A stretch of DNA of 48,415 nt, from the NCBI RefSeq assembly GCF_050337105.1, contig NZ_JAKJSQ010000029.1, forward strand, positions 1-48,415, read 5' to 3'. A program made the position numbers and the translations under genes. Under the pieces are notes generated by a model that was given only the letters and a program-made list of their open reading frames with translations, did no database searches and had not been told where the DNA came from. The DNA is from Aliivibrio_A kagoshimensis. Lineage in GTDB: Bacteria > Pseudomonadota > Gammaproteobacteria > Enterobacterales > Vibrionaceae. This document shows positions 1 to 6,502 of this stretch, piece after piece; within the stretch, counting starts at the first letter, position 1, and each line of letters begins with the position of its first letter.

Positions 1-32
1 GATGTTATTTGTGTTTTATTTATATTTGCATC

Positions 33-52
33 AAATAAATAAATAAATAAAT
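33..52. repeat. Tetranucleotide repeat (AAAT)x5 before the first gene
   Basis: Five uninterrupted AAAT units end 6 bases before the first ATG of the operon. The repeat occupies the place where a ribosome binding site would sit, and no clear Shine-Dalgarno sequence is visible around it. Changes in copy number could alter promoter or leader spacing, but this is inference. Confidence 0.8.
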
Positions 53-58
53 CTTAAT

Positions 59-1246
59 ATGGTTGTTGGTTATATGGGTAATAGTGAATTGATATATTTA
101 GACAATGCGGCAACCAGTAATTATAAGCCGGGTCCTGTATTGCATGCGATGATACCGTTTCTCACCGATTACTGTGCAAATCCAAGTCGCGGTAGTCATT
201 CGTTGGCAAACCGAGCTGCACGAATGGTCTTTGAAACCAGAGAGCGGCTATTAACGTTTTTCCACGCCTCTGACGATTCTGAATTGATTTTTACCAAAAA
301 TATTACCGAGTCTCTCAACCTGGTATTGAAAGGTCTGCTTAAAGACGGGGATCACCTTGTGTTAAGTAGTATGGAGCACAACTCAATGATGCGCCCTCTT
401 AAGCCGTTAACTGATAGAAGTGTGAACCATACCGTTGTCTCGTGCAGTCAGCAAAATGGTCTCATTAATATTGATGATATCGAACGCGCAATTACCCCTG
501 ATACGAAACTCATCGCCATAAACCATGCTTCAAATGTATTTGGCATCGTACAACCTATTGCTGAAATAGGTGCATTGTGTAGAAAGCACAATTTACTGTT
601 GCTGGTGGATACCGCCCAAACCGCAGGCAGCATGGAGATCAACATGGTTGAACTTGGTATCGATCTTCTGGCTTTTACCGGACATAAAGGGTTGCAAGGC
701 CCTATGGGGATTGGCGGTTTGGTTATCAATGAGAGAGTCAATGCTCAACAATTTGAACCGCTCATGTGTGGCGGTACCGGTAGCCATTCTGAATATGAGA
801 GCCAGCCTGATTTCTTCCCTGATGCGCTTGAGAGCGGTACCCCGAATTTACCGGGCATCGCAGGATTAAACGCGGCCGTGAAATGGCTACAAACAACTGG
901 GATTGACAATATTCAAAAGAAAGAACTCAAACTGTGTCTCCGATTAATAGAGGGCCTTCAACAAATCGAGGGTGTAACGCTATTTGCCGACGATACAGAA
1001 ATTGAAAGAGTCAGTGTACTGTCGGTACAACTCGATGGCATAGATAACGCAGATGCCGAGGAATTTTTAAGTAACTACTACGGAATCTGCCTGCGAATTG
1101 GACTGCACTGCTCCCCTAGAGCACACAAAACCATGGGCACATTTCCAGAGGGTACTCTGCGTTTGAGCATTGGATACCACACAACAAAGCAGCAGATCGA
1201 GCAGACCATCCATGCGTTTAGTCAGTTAATGAAATCAAAATCATAA
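59..1246 (+). CDS. Class V aminotransferase, cysteine desulfurase-like (EF2568-type)
   Basis: This is a PLP-dependent fold-type I enzyme of the NifS/SufS/CsdA superfamily, 395 aa, cytosolic. Visible landmarks are the N-terminal YLDNAATS motif, the PLP-contacting LLVDTAQ (Asp184), the Schiff-base lysine Lys210 in FTGHKGLQGP, and a candidate catalytic Cys351 in GLHCSPRAH followed by GTLRLSIGYHTT. The C-terminal pattern fits the 'cysteine desulfurase family protein EF2568' group, members of which occur beside selenium-related genes. It heads a run of five tightly packed genes and probably supplies persulfide sulfur (or selenium from selenocysteine) to the downstream proteins; that role is inferred from context. 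The start is uncertain: ATG 59 and in-frame ATG 74 both lack a good ribosome binding site, and family alignment needs only the shorter N-terminus. Confidence 0.88.
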   Translation: MVVGYMGNSELIYLDNAATSNYKPGPVLHAMIPFLTDYCANPSRGSHSLANRAARMVFETRERLLTFFHASDDSELIFTKNITESLNLVLKGLLKDGDHLVLSSMEHNSMMRPLKPLTDRSVNHTVVSCSQQNGLINIDDIERAITPDTKLIAINHASNVFGIVQPIAEIGALCRKHNLLLLVDTAQTAGSMEINMVELGIDLLAFTGHKGLQGPMGIGGLVINERVNAQQFEPLMCGGTGSHSEYESQPDFFPDALESGTPNLPGIAGLNAAVKWLQTTGIDNIQKKELKLCLRLIEGLQQIEGVTLFADDTEIERVSVLSVQLDGIDNADAEEFLSNYYGICLRIGLHCSPRAHKTMGTFPEGTLRLSIGYHTTKQQIEQTIHAFSQLMKSKS

Positions 1247-1266
1247 ATAATCGAATAGGTAAGCAT

Positions 1267-2439
1267 ATGTCAGCATTAAAAGAGAGCGGTGTTTCCGAGA
1301 GTGTTTCTGCCTCTGTTCAGGAGTACTTCAAATCGTCTATTTCAGACGAGATTCGTTATGTATCGCAACAAAAATCAGAAGGGAGAGGGGTGGTTGGTTT
1401 CTATTGTGAGTTTACCCCTAGGGATCTCATTTTAGCAGCAGGGGCTATTCCTATCTGTTTGTGTGGCACCAGCATTAATACCATTACTCATGCTGAGACC
1501 ATACTGCCTAGCAATTTATGTCCACTGATTAAGTCCTCTTTTGGTTACGCGCTAACTGGCGGGTGCCCTCTGTTAAATGATGCTGATCTATTGGTGGCGG
1601 AAACCACGTGTGACGGCAAGAAAAAGATGTATGAGATCCTCTCTAAGAAGAAAAACATGCATGTTTTAGAGTTAACGCAAAAGGTGAATGAGCAGCGTGC
1701 TTTTGATCTGTGGTTAGCTGAAGTTCAGGAGTTAAAAGAGGTGTTAGAGAAGACCTTTGATGTCGATATTACCGATCAAAGACTTCGTGAAGCCATTCGA
1801 GCAATGAATGAAGAGCGCAGTTTAATTTTGGCCATTCAGCAGTTGGGCCAACATAAGCCCTCAATTGTGACTGGACTTGAAGTCGCGCAAACACGTTATC
1901 GTGTTGCCGGTTTTGATTCACACCTTGAACAGATGAGAAATTTTGTGGCGATGGGACAGCAGCGACTTGAATCAGGTTATGAGGCAGTGCCTGAAAGTGC
2001 GCCGCGGGTACTTTTGACAGGTTGTCCAACAGGGCACGGTACCGAGAAGATCATCGAGATCATTGAAGAGTGTGGTGGCGTGGTAATTGTTCAAGAGGCG
2101 TGCTCTGGCATTAAAGGGGTATTTGAAAATGTCTCTGAAGAGGGTGACCCACTCACCGCAATTGCTCGTAAGCATTTCAATATTCCATGTTCTTGTATGA
2201 CACCGAATACGGGCCGTGAGCGTCTGTTAAAACAGTTGGCTGAAGAGTACCAAGCAGATGCAGTGGTTGATCTCGTTTGGCAGGCGTGCCACACCTATAA
2301 CGTTGAATCTGCCATTGTTGGTGAGTTTGTAAGAGATGAACTTGGCCTGAGTTACCTGAAAGTCGAAACGGATTACTCAAATTCAGATAGAGAGCAGCTA
2401 AAAGTTCGCGTACAAACGTTATTGGAATTGATTGAATGA
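1267..2439 (+). CDS. yjiM: 2-hydroxyacyl-CoA dehydratase D-family / double-cubane cluster protein (YjiM-like)
   Basis: A 390-aa cytosolic Fe-S protein of the HgdB/BcrB/FldB superfamily. Most cysteines sit in family-like contexts: Cys85 (SNLCPLIKSSFGYA), Cys115 (AETTCDGKKKM), Cys253 (TGCPTGHG), Cys279, Cys308/Cys310 and Cys341 (WQACHTYN). Single-polypeptide members paired with a YjiL-type activator include the double-cubane [8Fe-9S] proteins, which use ATP-driven electrons for difficult small-molecule reductions; the E. coli YjiM substrate is unknown. There is only one D-type subunit here and no partner alpha/beta subunit or CoA transferase, which argues against an ordinary 2-hydroxyacyl-CoA dehydratase pathway. 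It starts 20 bp after the aminotransferase and overlaps the activator by 4 bp (ATGA). Confidence 0.88.
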   Translation: MSALKESGVSESVSASVQEYFKSSISDEIRYVSQQKSEGRGVVGFYCEFTPRDLILAAGAIPICLCGTSINTITHAETILPSNLCPLIKSSFGYALTGGCPLLNDADLLVAETTCDGKKKMYEILSKKKNMHVLELTQKVNEQRAFDLWLAEVQELKEVLEKTFDVDITDQRLREAIRAMNEERSLILAIQQLGQHKPSIVTGLEVAQTRYRVAGFDSHLEQMRNFVAMGQQRLESGYEAVPESAPRVLLTGCPTGHGTEKIIEIIEECGGVVIVQEACSGIKGVFENVSEEGDPLTAIARKHFNIPCSCMTPNTGRERLLKQLAEEYQADAVVDLVWQACHTYNVESAIVGEFVRDELGLSYLKVETDYSNSDREQLKVRVQTLLELIE

Positions 2440-3233
2440 TTACTTGTGGTGTAGATATCGGCTCCAGAACCGTCAAAGTGGTGCTGTTTGATGGCAGTAA
2501 AATGTTGACATCAGGCACCATCTTGAGTGGCCGCGCCCCTCAAGAGAAAGCGGTTTTGTTAATGAATCAGTTGTTAACTGAGCAGCACTGTACCTTTAGT
2601 GATGTAGCAAAAACGGTTGCCACTGGGTACGGCCGCAATTTCTTTGCCAAAGCGGATAAAGTCTCCTCTGAAATTATCTGCCATACCGCAGGGGTGGCAT
2701 TTTTATGTCCTGATGTGAGCACCATCATCGATATTGGCGGGCAAGACTCCAAAGTGATTCAAGTGTCACCTCAAGGAAAGGTGGTTGATTTTGTCATGAA
2801 TGATCGCTGCGCTGCAGGAACCGGCAAGTTTATTGAGATGGTGGCGCAAACGTTGGAGTTGACCATTCAGCAGACAGGCTCAATTGCCTTGGTGGGTGAA
2901 AAGAGTTGCGATATCTCTTCGATGTGTGCGGTGTTCGCGGAGTCAGAAGTAAATGGGTTATTGCATAACGGCACCGAAGTGGATGTGATTCTGCGTGGGG
3001 TGTTTAAATCGGTAGCCAAACGAGTGATTGCGCTGGGTCGTAAGCTCAATTTCAGTGCACCGATTGTGTTTACTGGTGGTGTTGCCCAAAACCAAGGGGT
3101 ATTGGCTGCCATTCAAGCTCAAGCAGAGGATTCGTCTATCTCTATTCCAGAGCATCCGCAGTTAACCGGTGCATTGGGGGCGGCCATTATTGGGTATAAC
3201 TCACTGAACAAGGAGATCCCTAATGAGCGATAG
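2436..3233 (+). CDS. yjiL: ATP-dependent [4Fe-4S] activator, BadF/BadG/HgdC (YjiL-like)
   Basis: A 265-aa member of the ASKHA ATPase family that feeds low-potential electrons into dehydratase or double-cubane proteins. The phosphate-1 motif is CGVDIGSRTVK (residues 4-14) and the second ATPase motif is IIDIGGQDSK (98-106). Cys125 (NDRCAAGTGKF) and Cys164 (SSMCAVFAESEVN) match the two cysteines that bind one [4Fe-4S] cluster at the homodimer interface. FTGGVAQN (212-219) is the adenosine motif. The 4-bp overlap with the upstream reductase gene implies translational coupling and a dedicated partnership. Length and motifs are complete. Confidence 0.93.
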   Translation: MITCGVDIGSRTVKVVLFDGSKMLTSGTILSGRAPQEKAVLLMNQLLTEQHCTFSDVAKTVATGYGRNFFAKADKVSSEIICHTAGVAFLCPDVSTIIDIGGQDSKVIQVSPQGKVVDFVMNDRCAAGTGKFIEMVAQTLELTIQQTGSIALVGEKSCDISSMCAVFAESEVNGLLHNGTEVDVILRGVFKSVAKRVIALGRKLNFSAPIVFTGGVAQNQGVLAAIQAQAEDSSISIPEHPQLTGALGAAIIGYNSLNKEIPNER

Positions 3234-3507
3234 TGAGCACGCAGTCGAGGGCTACATTATCACTTTTCCCTCTAGCCATTTTGCGCTAAAGGCGGAGAAA
3301 AAGATCAAAAAACAGCAATTAACTGAGCAGATAACACTGATCTCTGCACCTAGATCCATCAGTTCAGAGTGCGGGTTTTGCTTATTACTCGATGATTATC
3401 CCCATGACGATCTCTTTGAGAGATTGAGTGACATGAATCTTAACTTTCACCATATTTATATTAAAAAGACCATAGATGGAGTAAAAACCTATGCAAAATC
3501 AAATTGA
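3223..3507 (+). CDS. DUF3343 family protein (putative Se/S carrier-like)
   Basis: A 94-aa small cytosolic protein. It matches the DUF3343 pattern: an N-terminal beta strand (YIITFPSSHFALKAEK) and a central SSECGFCLLL segment. The family usually keeps the first cysteine (Cys50 here); Cys53 adds a C-x-x-C pair. DUF3343 genes recur next to YedF-like and other selenium- or sulfur-related genes and are annotated as putative Se/S carriers, although no activity is established. It overlaps the activator gene by 11 bp and the next gene by 17 bp, so all three are probably translated as one unit. Confidence 0.8.
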   Translation: MSDSEHAVEGYIITFPSSHFALKAEKKIKKQQLTEQITLISAPRSISSECGFCLLLDDYPHDDLFERLSDMNLNFHHIYIKKTIDGVKTYAKSN

Positions 3508-4051
3508 TGCTCGTGAGTTATCGCAACACCAGGCTCTGGCTTTGATTGATGCGACCTTAGCGCAACAAGGTGAACATCAGCTAGTTATCAAAACCGCCGA
3601 CCAGAATTTATTCTTAGAGTTGCAGCAGCACTTAGTTAGCAGTGGCGGCACCATTGAAGAGCAGTTAGCTGGTGATGATGAGCAAGTGCTTGTTGTGTCA
3701 GTAGCTGGGGTGAAACCGCTTAAATCTTACGTTGTTGGCAGTGATACGTTAGGCAGTGGCGATGATGTGATTGGTGGTAAATTAATGACCGCTTATTTCA
3801 ATGTCAGTGCAGAGTACCCACAAGCAGCACGTGCACTCTTTTTTATGAACACTGGGGTAAAACTTTGCATCGAAGATGCTGATACCGTGGCGGCATTAAA
3901 AGAGATTGAAAATAAAGGCACGGAAGTGATTGTTTGTGGTAGTTGCTTAGACTTTTTTGAAGTCAAAGAGAAGCTGGCGGTTGGTCGAGTGGGTTCTATG
4001 CATGACTTGCTCGCGCTTTATCACGGCATTGATGAAGTCGTGACGATTTAA
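3491..4051 (+). CDS. yedF: YedF-like sulfurtransferase/selenium-metabolism protein with degenerate TusA domain
   Basis: A 186-aa protein with the two-part YedF layout: an N-terminal TusA-like domain (residues 1-72) and a C-terminal DsrE-like domain (78-186). The C-terminal domain keeps Cys126 and the VCGSCLDFF motif (Cys149, Cys152), equivalent to the family's CGTCL. The N-terminal TusA signature DARGLxCPxP reads DARELSQHQA here, so the persulfide-carrying cysteine is replaced by Gln12 and both prolines are lost. If the protein carries sulfur or selenium, it must use the DsrE-domain cysteines. It is the last gene of the operon, followed by a strong terminator. The fold assignment is good; the function is inferred. 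Confidence 0.82.
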   Translation: MQNQIDARELSQHQALALIDATLAQQGEHQLVIKTADQNLFLELQQHLVSSGGTIEEQLAGDDEQVLVVSVAGVKPLKSYVVGSDTLGSGDDVIGGKLMTAYFNVSAEYPQAARALFFMNTGVKLCIEDADTVAALKEIENKGTEVIVCGSCLDFFEVKEKLAVGRVGSMHDLLALYHGIDEVVTI

Positions 4052-4079
4052 TGTTGCTATTAGGTTAACGATACGAAAG

Positions 4080-4106
4080 AGCACCTCAATTAGCAGGTGC
4101 TTTTTT
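4080..4106 (+). terminator. Rho-independent terminator of the yjiM/yjiL operon
   Basis: The arms AGCACCT (4080-4086) and AGGTGCT (4095-4101) are separated by an 8-nt loop and followed by a run of T. It lies 28 bp after the yedF-like stop codon. Confidence 0.85.
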
Positions 4107-4163
4107 GTGCCTACTGAATAGCCAGTACTTATGATAATGAGTTCTTAGATATGCGAATGTTTA

Positions 4164-4185
4164 GTTGATAATAATATTTATCAAC
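4164..4185. promoter_or_regulatory. Inverted repeat GTTGATAA-N6-TTATCAAC
   Basis: Perfect 8-bp arms flank a 6-bp AT-rich centre, about 86 bp upstream of the FNR box. The TTGAT/ATCAA halves are 10 bp apart, so it does not have FNR spacing. It could be an operator for another regulator, possibly the response regulator encoded at 6503-7138; this is inference. Confidence 0.5.
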
Positions 4186-4221
4186 TTTATCCATCAGTAT
4201 AACAATAATTCACACACTTTA

Positions 4222-4237
4222 TTTGTGGGATCACAAA
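4222..4237. promoter_or_regulatory. Inverted repeat TTTGTG-GGAT-CACAAA
   Basis: Perfect 6-bp arms with a 4-bp centre, between the upstream inverted repeat and the FNR box. The TGTG/CACA halves are 4 bp apart rather than the 8 bp of a CRP site, so this is not a standard CRP operator. The binding protein is unknown. Confidence 0.45.
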
Positions 4238-4270
4238 CGGTGTGTCTAAACTATATCGGTAAGTCGTTTG

Positions 4271-4284
4271 TTGATACTGATCAA
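4271..4284. promoter_or_regulatory. Consensus FNR box TTGATACTGATCAA
   Basis: The sequence matches the FNR consensus TTGAT-N4-ATCAA at all ten fixed positions. A TATGAT hexamer at 4307-4312 puts the predicted transcription start near 4319, so the box is centred about 41.5 bp upstream. That is the class II activation geometry. The cytochrome genes that follow are therefore likely induced without oxygen. Confidence 0.85.
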
Positions 4285-4306
4285 TAGTCACCCGCTTTTT
4301 GCTTCC

Positions 4307-4312
4307 TATGAT
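4307..4312 (+). promoter_or_regulatory. -10 element of the cytochrome promoter
   Basis: TATGAT (one mismatch to TATAAT) sits at the spacing expected for an FNR class II promoter. The 5' leader to the ATG at 4354 would be about 35 nt and contains a TTAGGAG ribosome binding site. Confidence 0.65.
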
Positions 4313-4353
4313 GAGTTTGTCAGCAGATTTTTAAAGCTATTTAGGAGCTTAAT

Positions 4354-5400
4354 ATGAAACCTTCAATAATTGCTATAAGTGTTGCGGTTACCTTAGCCAC
4401 CGCACCGGTAAGTTTGGCATACGCTAAAACTCAAGTGCTAGAAAGTATTAAAGCAACATCAGAAGTCACTATTGATGGGCAAGTTGATAGTGTGTGGAAT
4501 GAAGCTAAAGCGGTAAAAGTGAAATTAAACAAATTGCCTTACAAACCTAATAATGGTTATGAGGGCATCAAAAAGACCGACGTGGAGATGAAGTCGATCT
4601 ACGATGATGAGTATGTCTACTTCTTGTTTAGTTATAAAGATCCAACCAAAAGTATTGACCGATTCCCTTGGATAAAACAAGAAGATGGCAGTTGGAAGCA
4701 GCTGAAGAATAAAGACAGCACCGGCCATGATAATACTTATTATGAAGATAAATTTGCCATATTCTGGGACATCAATGCGGAAGGTTTTGATAAGAAAGGG
4801 TGTAACGCAGCCTGTCACCGAGCAAAAGATGGAAAAATTGATGGCAAGGTCGATAAAAACCCAGCGCGTAAATACACCAAAGCGGGCCAATACATTGATA
4901 TGTGGCACTGGAAAGGGGTTCGTAGTGCCGTTCATAACCAGTTAGATGATCAATACGTTGATAGTAATACCGACCCTAAAGCCAACAAAGGGTGGGGACG
5001 TAAAGGCGATGATAAAACTGGCGGAGGCTATGTCAATAATATCAAAGATGGACAACCTGCTTATGTGTCGGACAACTTAACCAATGAAACTCTGCTTATT
5101 TTAGAGACTGAGAAGAAACCATTCAGTGCGGATTACAGTCAATTAGACCGTATTCCAGGACTAACTGGGGCGCCGTTTACTGGATCTCGTGGTGATGTTG
5201 AGGTGGGGGCAAACTGGAAAGATGGCGTTTGGACCTTAGAGATGAAGCGTAAATTGGTCACAACAGGCAGTAACGCGGAAACTCAAGATGTGCAATTTAA
5301 AGACCTGGGCAAAGTTTACCCGTTTGGTGTTGCCGTGTTTGATAACTCTCAAATTAACCATATATTCCATCGAGGAGTCCTTAACTTAGCGTTTAAATAG
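4354..5400 (+). CDS. Periplasmic monoheme cytochrome, ethylbenzene dehydrogenase-type haem-binding domain
   Basis: A 348-aa exported protein with a signal peptide ending near Ala24 (SLAYA). The mature part resembles the cytochrome c-552/DMSO-reductase-like haem-binding (EB_dh) domain: an N-terminal TIDGQVDSVWNEA, a DDEYVYFLFSYKD core and a C-terminal FGVAVFDNSQINHIFHRG. An inserted loop has one haem c site, Cys150-Asn-Ala-Ala-Cys154-His155, the CX3CH variant rather than CX2CH. EB_dh proteins act as haem electron-transfer subunits of molybdenum enzymes or as stand-alone periplasmic cytochromes. No molybdenum enzyme is nearby. It is the first gene behind the FNR box; TTAGGAG lies 8 bp before the ATG. 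The electron acceptor served is unknown. Confidence 0.82.
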   Translation: MKPSIIAISVAVTLATAPVSLAYAKTQVLESIKATSEVTIDGQVDSVWNEAKAVKVKLNKLPYKPNNGYEGIKKTDVEMKSIYDDEYVYFLFSYKDPTKSIDRFPWIKQEDGSWKQLKNKDSTGHDNTYYEDKFAIFWDINAEGFDKKGCNAACHRAKDGKIDGKVDKNPARKYTKAGQYIDMWHWKGVRSAVHNQLDDQYVDSNTDPKANKGWGRKGDDKTGGGYVNNIKDGQPAYVSDNLTNETLLILETEKKPFSADYSQLDRIPGLTGAPFTGSRGDVEVGANWKDGVWTLEMKRKLVTTGSNAETQDVQFKDLGKVYPFGVAVFDNSQINHIFHRGVLNLAFK

Positions 5401-5425
5401 AAGTTAGGCATTGAGTTGTCTATTT

Positions 5426-5447
5426 AGGCCAACAACCTTGTTGGCCT
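5426..5447 (+). terminator. Hairpin between the monoheme and pentaheme genes
   Basis: Arms AGGCCAACAA (5426-5435) and TTGTTGGCCT (5438-5447) make a 10-bp stem with a 2-nt loop. No T tract follows, so it is more likely a transcript stabiliser or attenuator than a full terminator, and the downstream cytochromes may be read through at lower level. Confidence 0.5.
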
Positions 5448-5477
5448 TACCCCTTTCAACAGTGTCGGGAGTATTTG

Positions 5478-6047
5478 ATGAGGAGTGCGATGAGTAGAGT
5501 TGTGTTCATGCTTCCTTTGGTCATATTGAGTTTGATGATTGGTGCTTCATCTCAAGGGTATGCCGAGCAAACGAGCGGCAGTGATGAAGTGGATCAGATC
5601 TTCAGCTCACAAGTGAACAGCAGTGAAGAGATGGCGACTTTAGTCAAAGAGAATAAGCGCTGTATTCGTTGCCACAAAAAAAAGCGATTGCTAAAAGAGA
5701 TTAAGGCGATTAAGAGTGTGGGTGCTCATTCCAGTCAGACGTTTTACAACAACTGCACCGCTTGCCATAACAGCAAAGGTGATCACCCGAAAGATAATCA
5801 AAGTGTTATCCTTTTTTCCGCTCACTCTACCACCGAACCATTGGTACAAAATACCCAGTGTATCAACTGTCATGCGCCCACAGAGTTACGTAAAGCCGAG
5901 TGGACTCACGATGTACACATGAAGCCGATTAATTGCGCCTCATGTCACTCTCTTCATACCGCGAGCGATCCCATTATAGGTATTCAGAAAAAGAAGAGAA
6001 TCTCACTGTGTGTGGATTGCCATAAAAATAGTAAGGAGACAGAATAA
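5478..6047 (+). CDS. Periplasmic pentaheme c-type cytochrome, NrfB-like
   Basis: About 189 aa with a signal peptide (hydrophobic stretch around residues 9-25, SQGYA cleavage region). Five CX2CH haem sites are spread over the chain: CIRCH, CTACH, CINCH, CASCH and CVDCH. Number, spacing and size match NrfB, the pentaheme electron carrier to the NrfA nitrite reductase, or the N-terminal half of DmsE/MtrA-type cytochromes. No nrfA or outer-membrane porin is present here, so it probably relays electrons to another periplasmic partner. ATG 5478 is preceded by GGAG with 6-bp spacing; ATG 5490 also has an AGGAG. The stop codon is directly adjacent to the next ATG, implying coupling. Confidence 0.88.
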   Translation: MRSAMSRVVFMLPLVILSLMIGASSQGYAEQTSGSDEVDQIFSSQVNSSEEMATLVKENKRCIRCHKKKRLLKEIKAIKSVGAHSSQTFYNNCTACHNSKGDHPKDNQSVILFSAHSTTEPLVQNTQCINCHAPTELRKAEWTHDVHMKPINCASCHSLHTASDPIIGIQKKKRISLCVDCHKNSKETE

Positions 6048-6493
6048 TGAAGCTCATGAAAACGCTATTATTTATACTCGTGTTTTTACTCAGCCCGGTC
6101 AGCTTGAGTGACGACTTGCCTAACCCCGACGAAGACAATTTAGCCAACACCCACCTGTTGGATGAGACTTGCGCAGGACAGTGTCATGAAGGTGAAGAGG
6201 CATCAGATGATTTAGAGTTTGAGTACAGCAGTTGTGTAGAGTGTCACGATACGTTTGGTGAGCTTAAAGGGAGTCAGCACAATATCAAACACCAAGAGAG
6301 TGAAGAGATGGAGTGCGTAGATTGTCACCTTCCTCATGAAGCGTTTGATCCCAAAGAGATGTGCTTGGATTGTCATGATGAAGGCGATGAAGAGTTAGAG
6401 GATTTCTACTCTATTAGGCTTGATAAGTATCAAGGCCTGTACGCCGTATTTCTTACACCGATAACAGAGAGAAAACAGCCCCATCACTATTAA
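6047..6493 (+). CDS. Small acidic periplasmic tetraheme cytochrome c
   Basis: A 148-aa protein with a signal peptide (about residues 1-21). It has four haem c sites: Cys42-Ala-Gly-Gln-Cys46-His47 (CX3CH), CVECH (63-67), CVDCH (90-94) and CLDCH (106-110). Spacing of the sites and of the extra histidines resembles the tetraheme domain of Shewanella flavocytochrome c3 and small tetraheme cytochromes, but there is no flavin domain. The chain is very rich in Asp and Glu. About 38 residues follow the last haem and carry no recognisable motif. It overlaps the pentaheme stop by one base and probably exchanges electrons with it. Its stop lies 10 bp from that of the convergent response regulator. Confidence 0.85.
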   Translation: MKLMKTLLFILVFLLSPVSLSDDLPNPDEDNLANTHLLDETCAGQCHEGEEASDDLEFEYSSCVECHDTFGELKGSQHNIKHQESEEMECVDCHLPHEAFDPKEMCLDCHDEGDEELEDFYSIRLDKYQGLYAVFLTPITERKQPHHY

Positions 6494-6502
6494 TTAACTC
6501 GA

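Noticed and set aside
1267..3233. Ordinary 2-hydroxyglutaryl-CoA or (R)-2-hydroxyacyl-CoA dehydratase for amino-acid fermentation
   Set aside because: Only one D-type subunit is present, without the second subunit or a CoA transferase; the neighbours are sulfur/selenium-related instead.
4222..4237. CRP site TTTGTGGGATCACAAA
   Set aside because: The TGTG and CACA halves are 4 bp apart; CRP needs 8 bp between them.
5478..6047. NrfB of a nitrite reductase operon
   Set aside because: The protein looks NrfB-like, but nrfA, nrfC and nrfD are absent, so assigning the nrfB symbol would imply an unsupported pathway.
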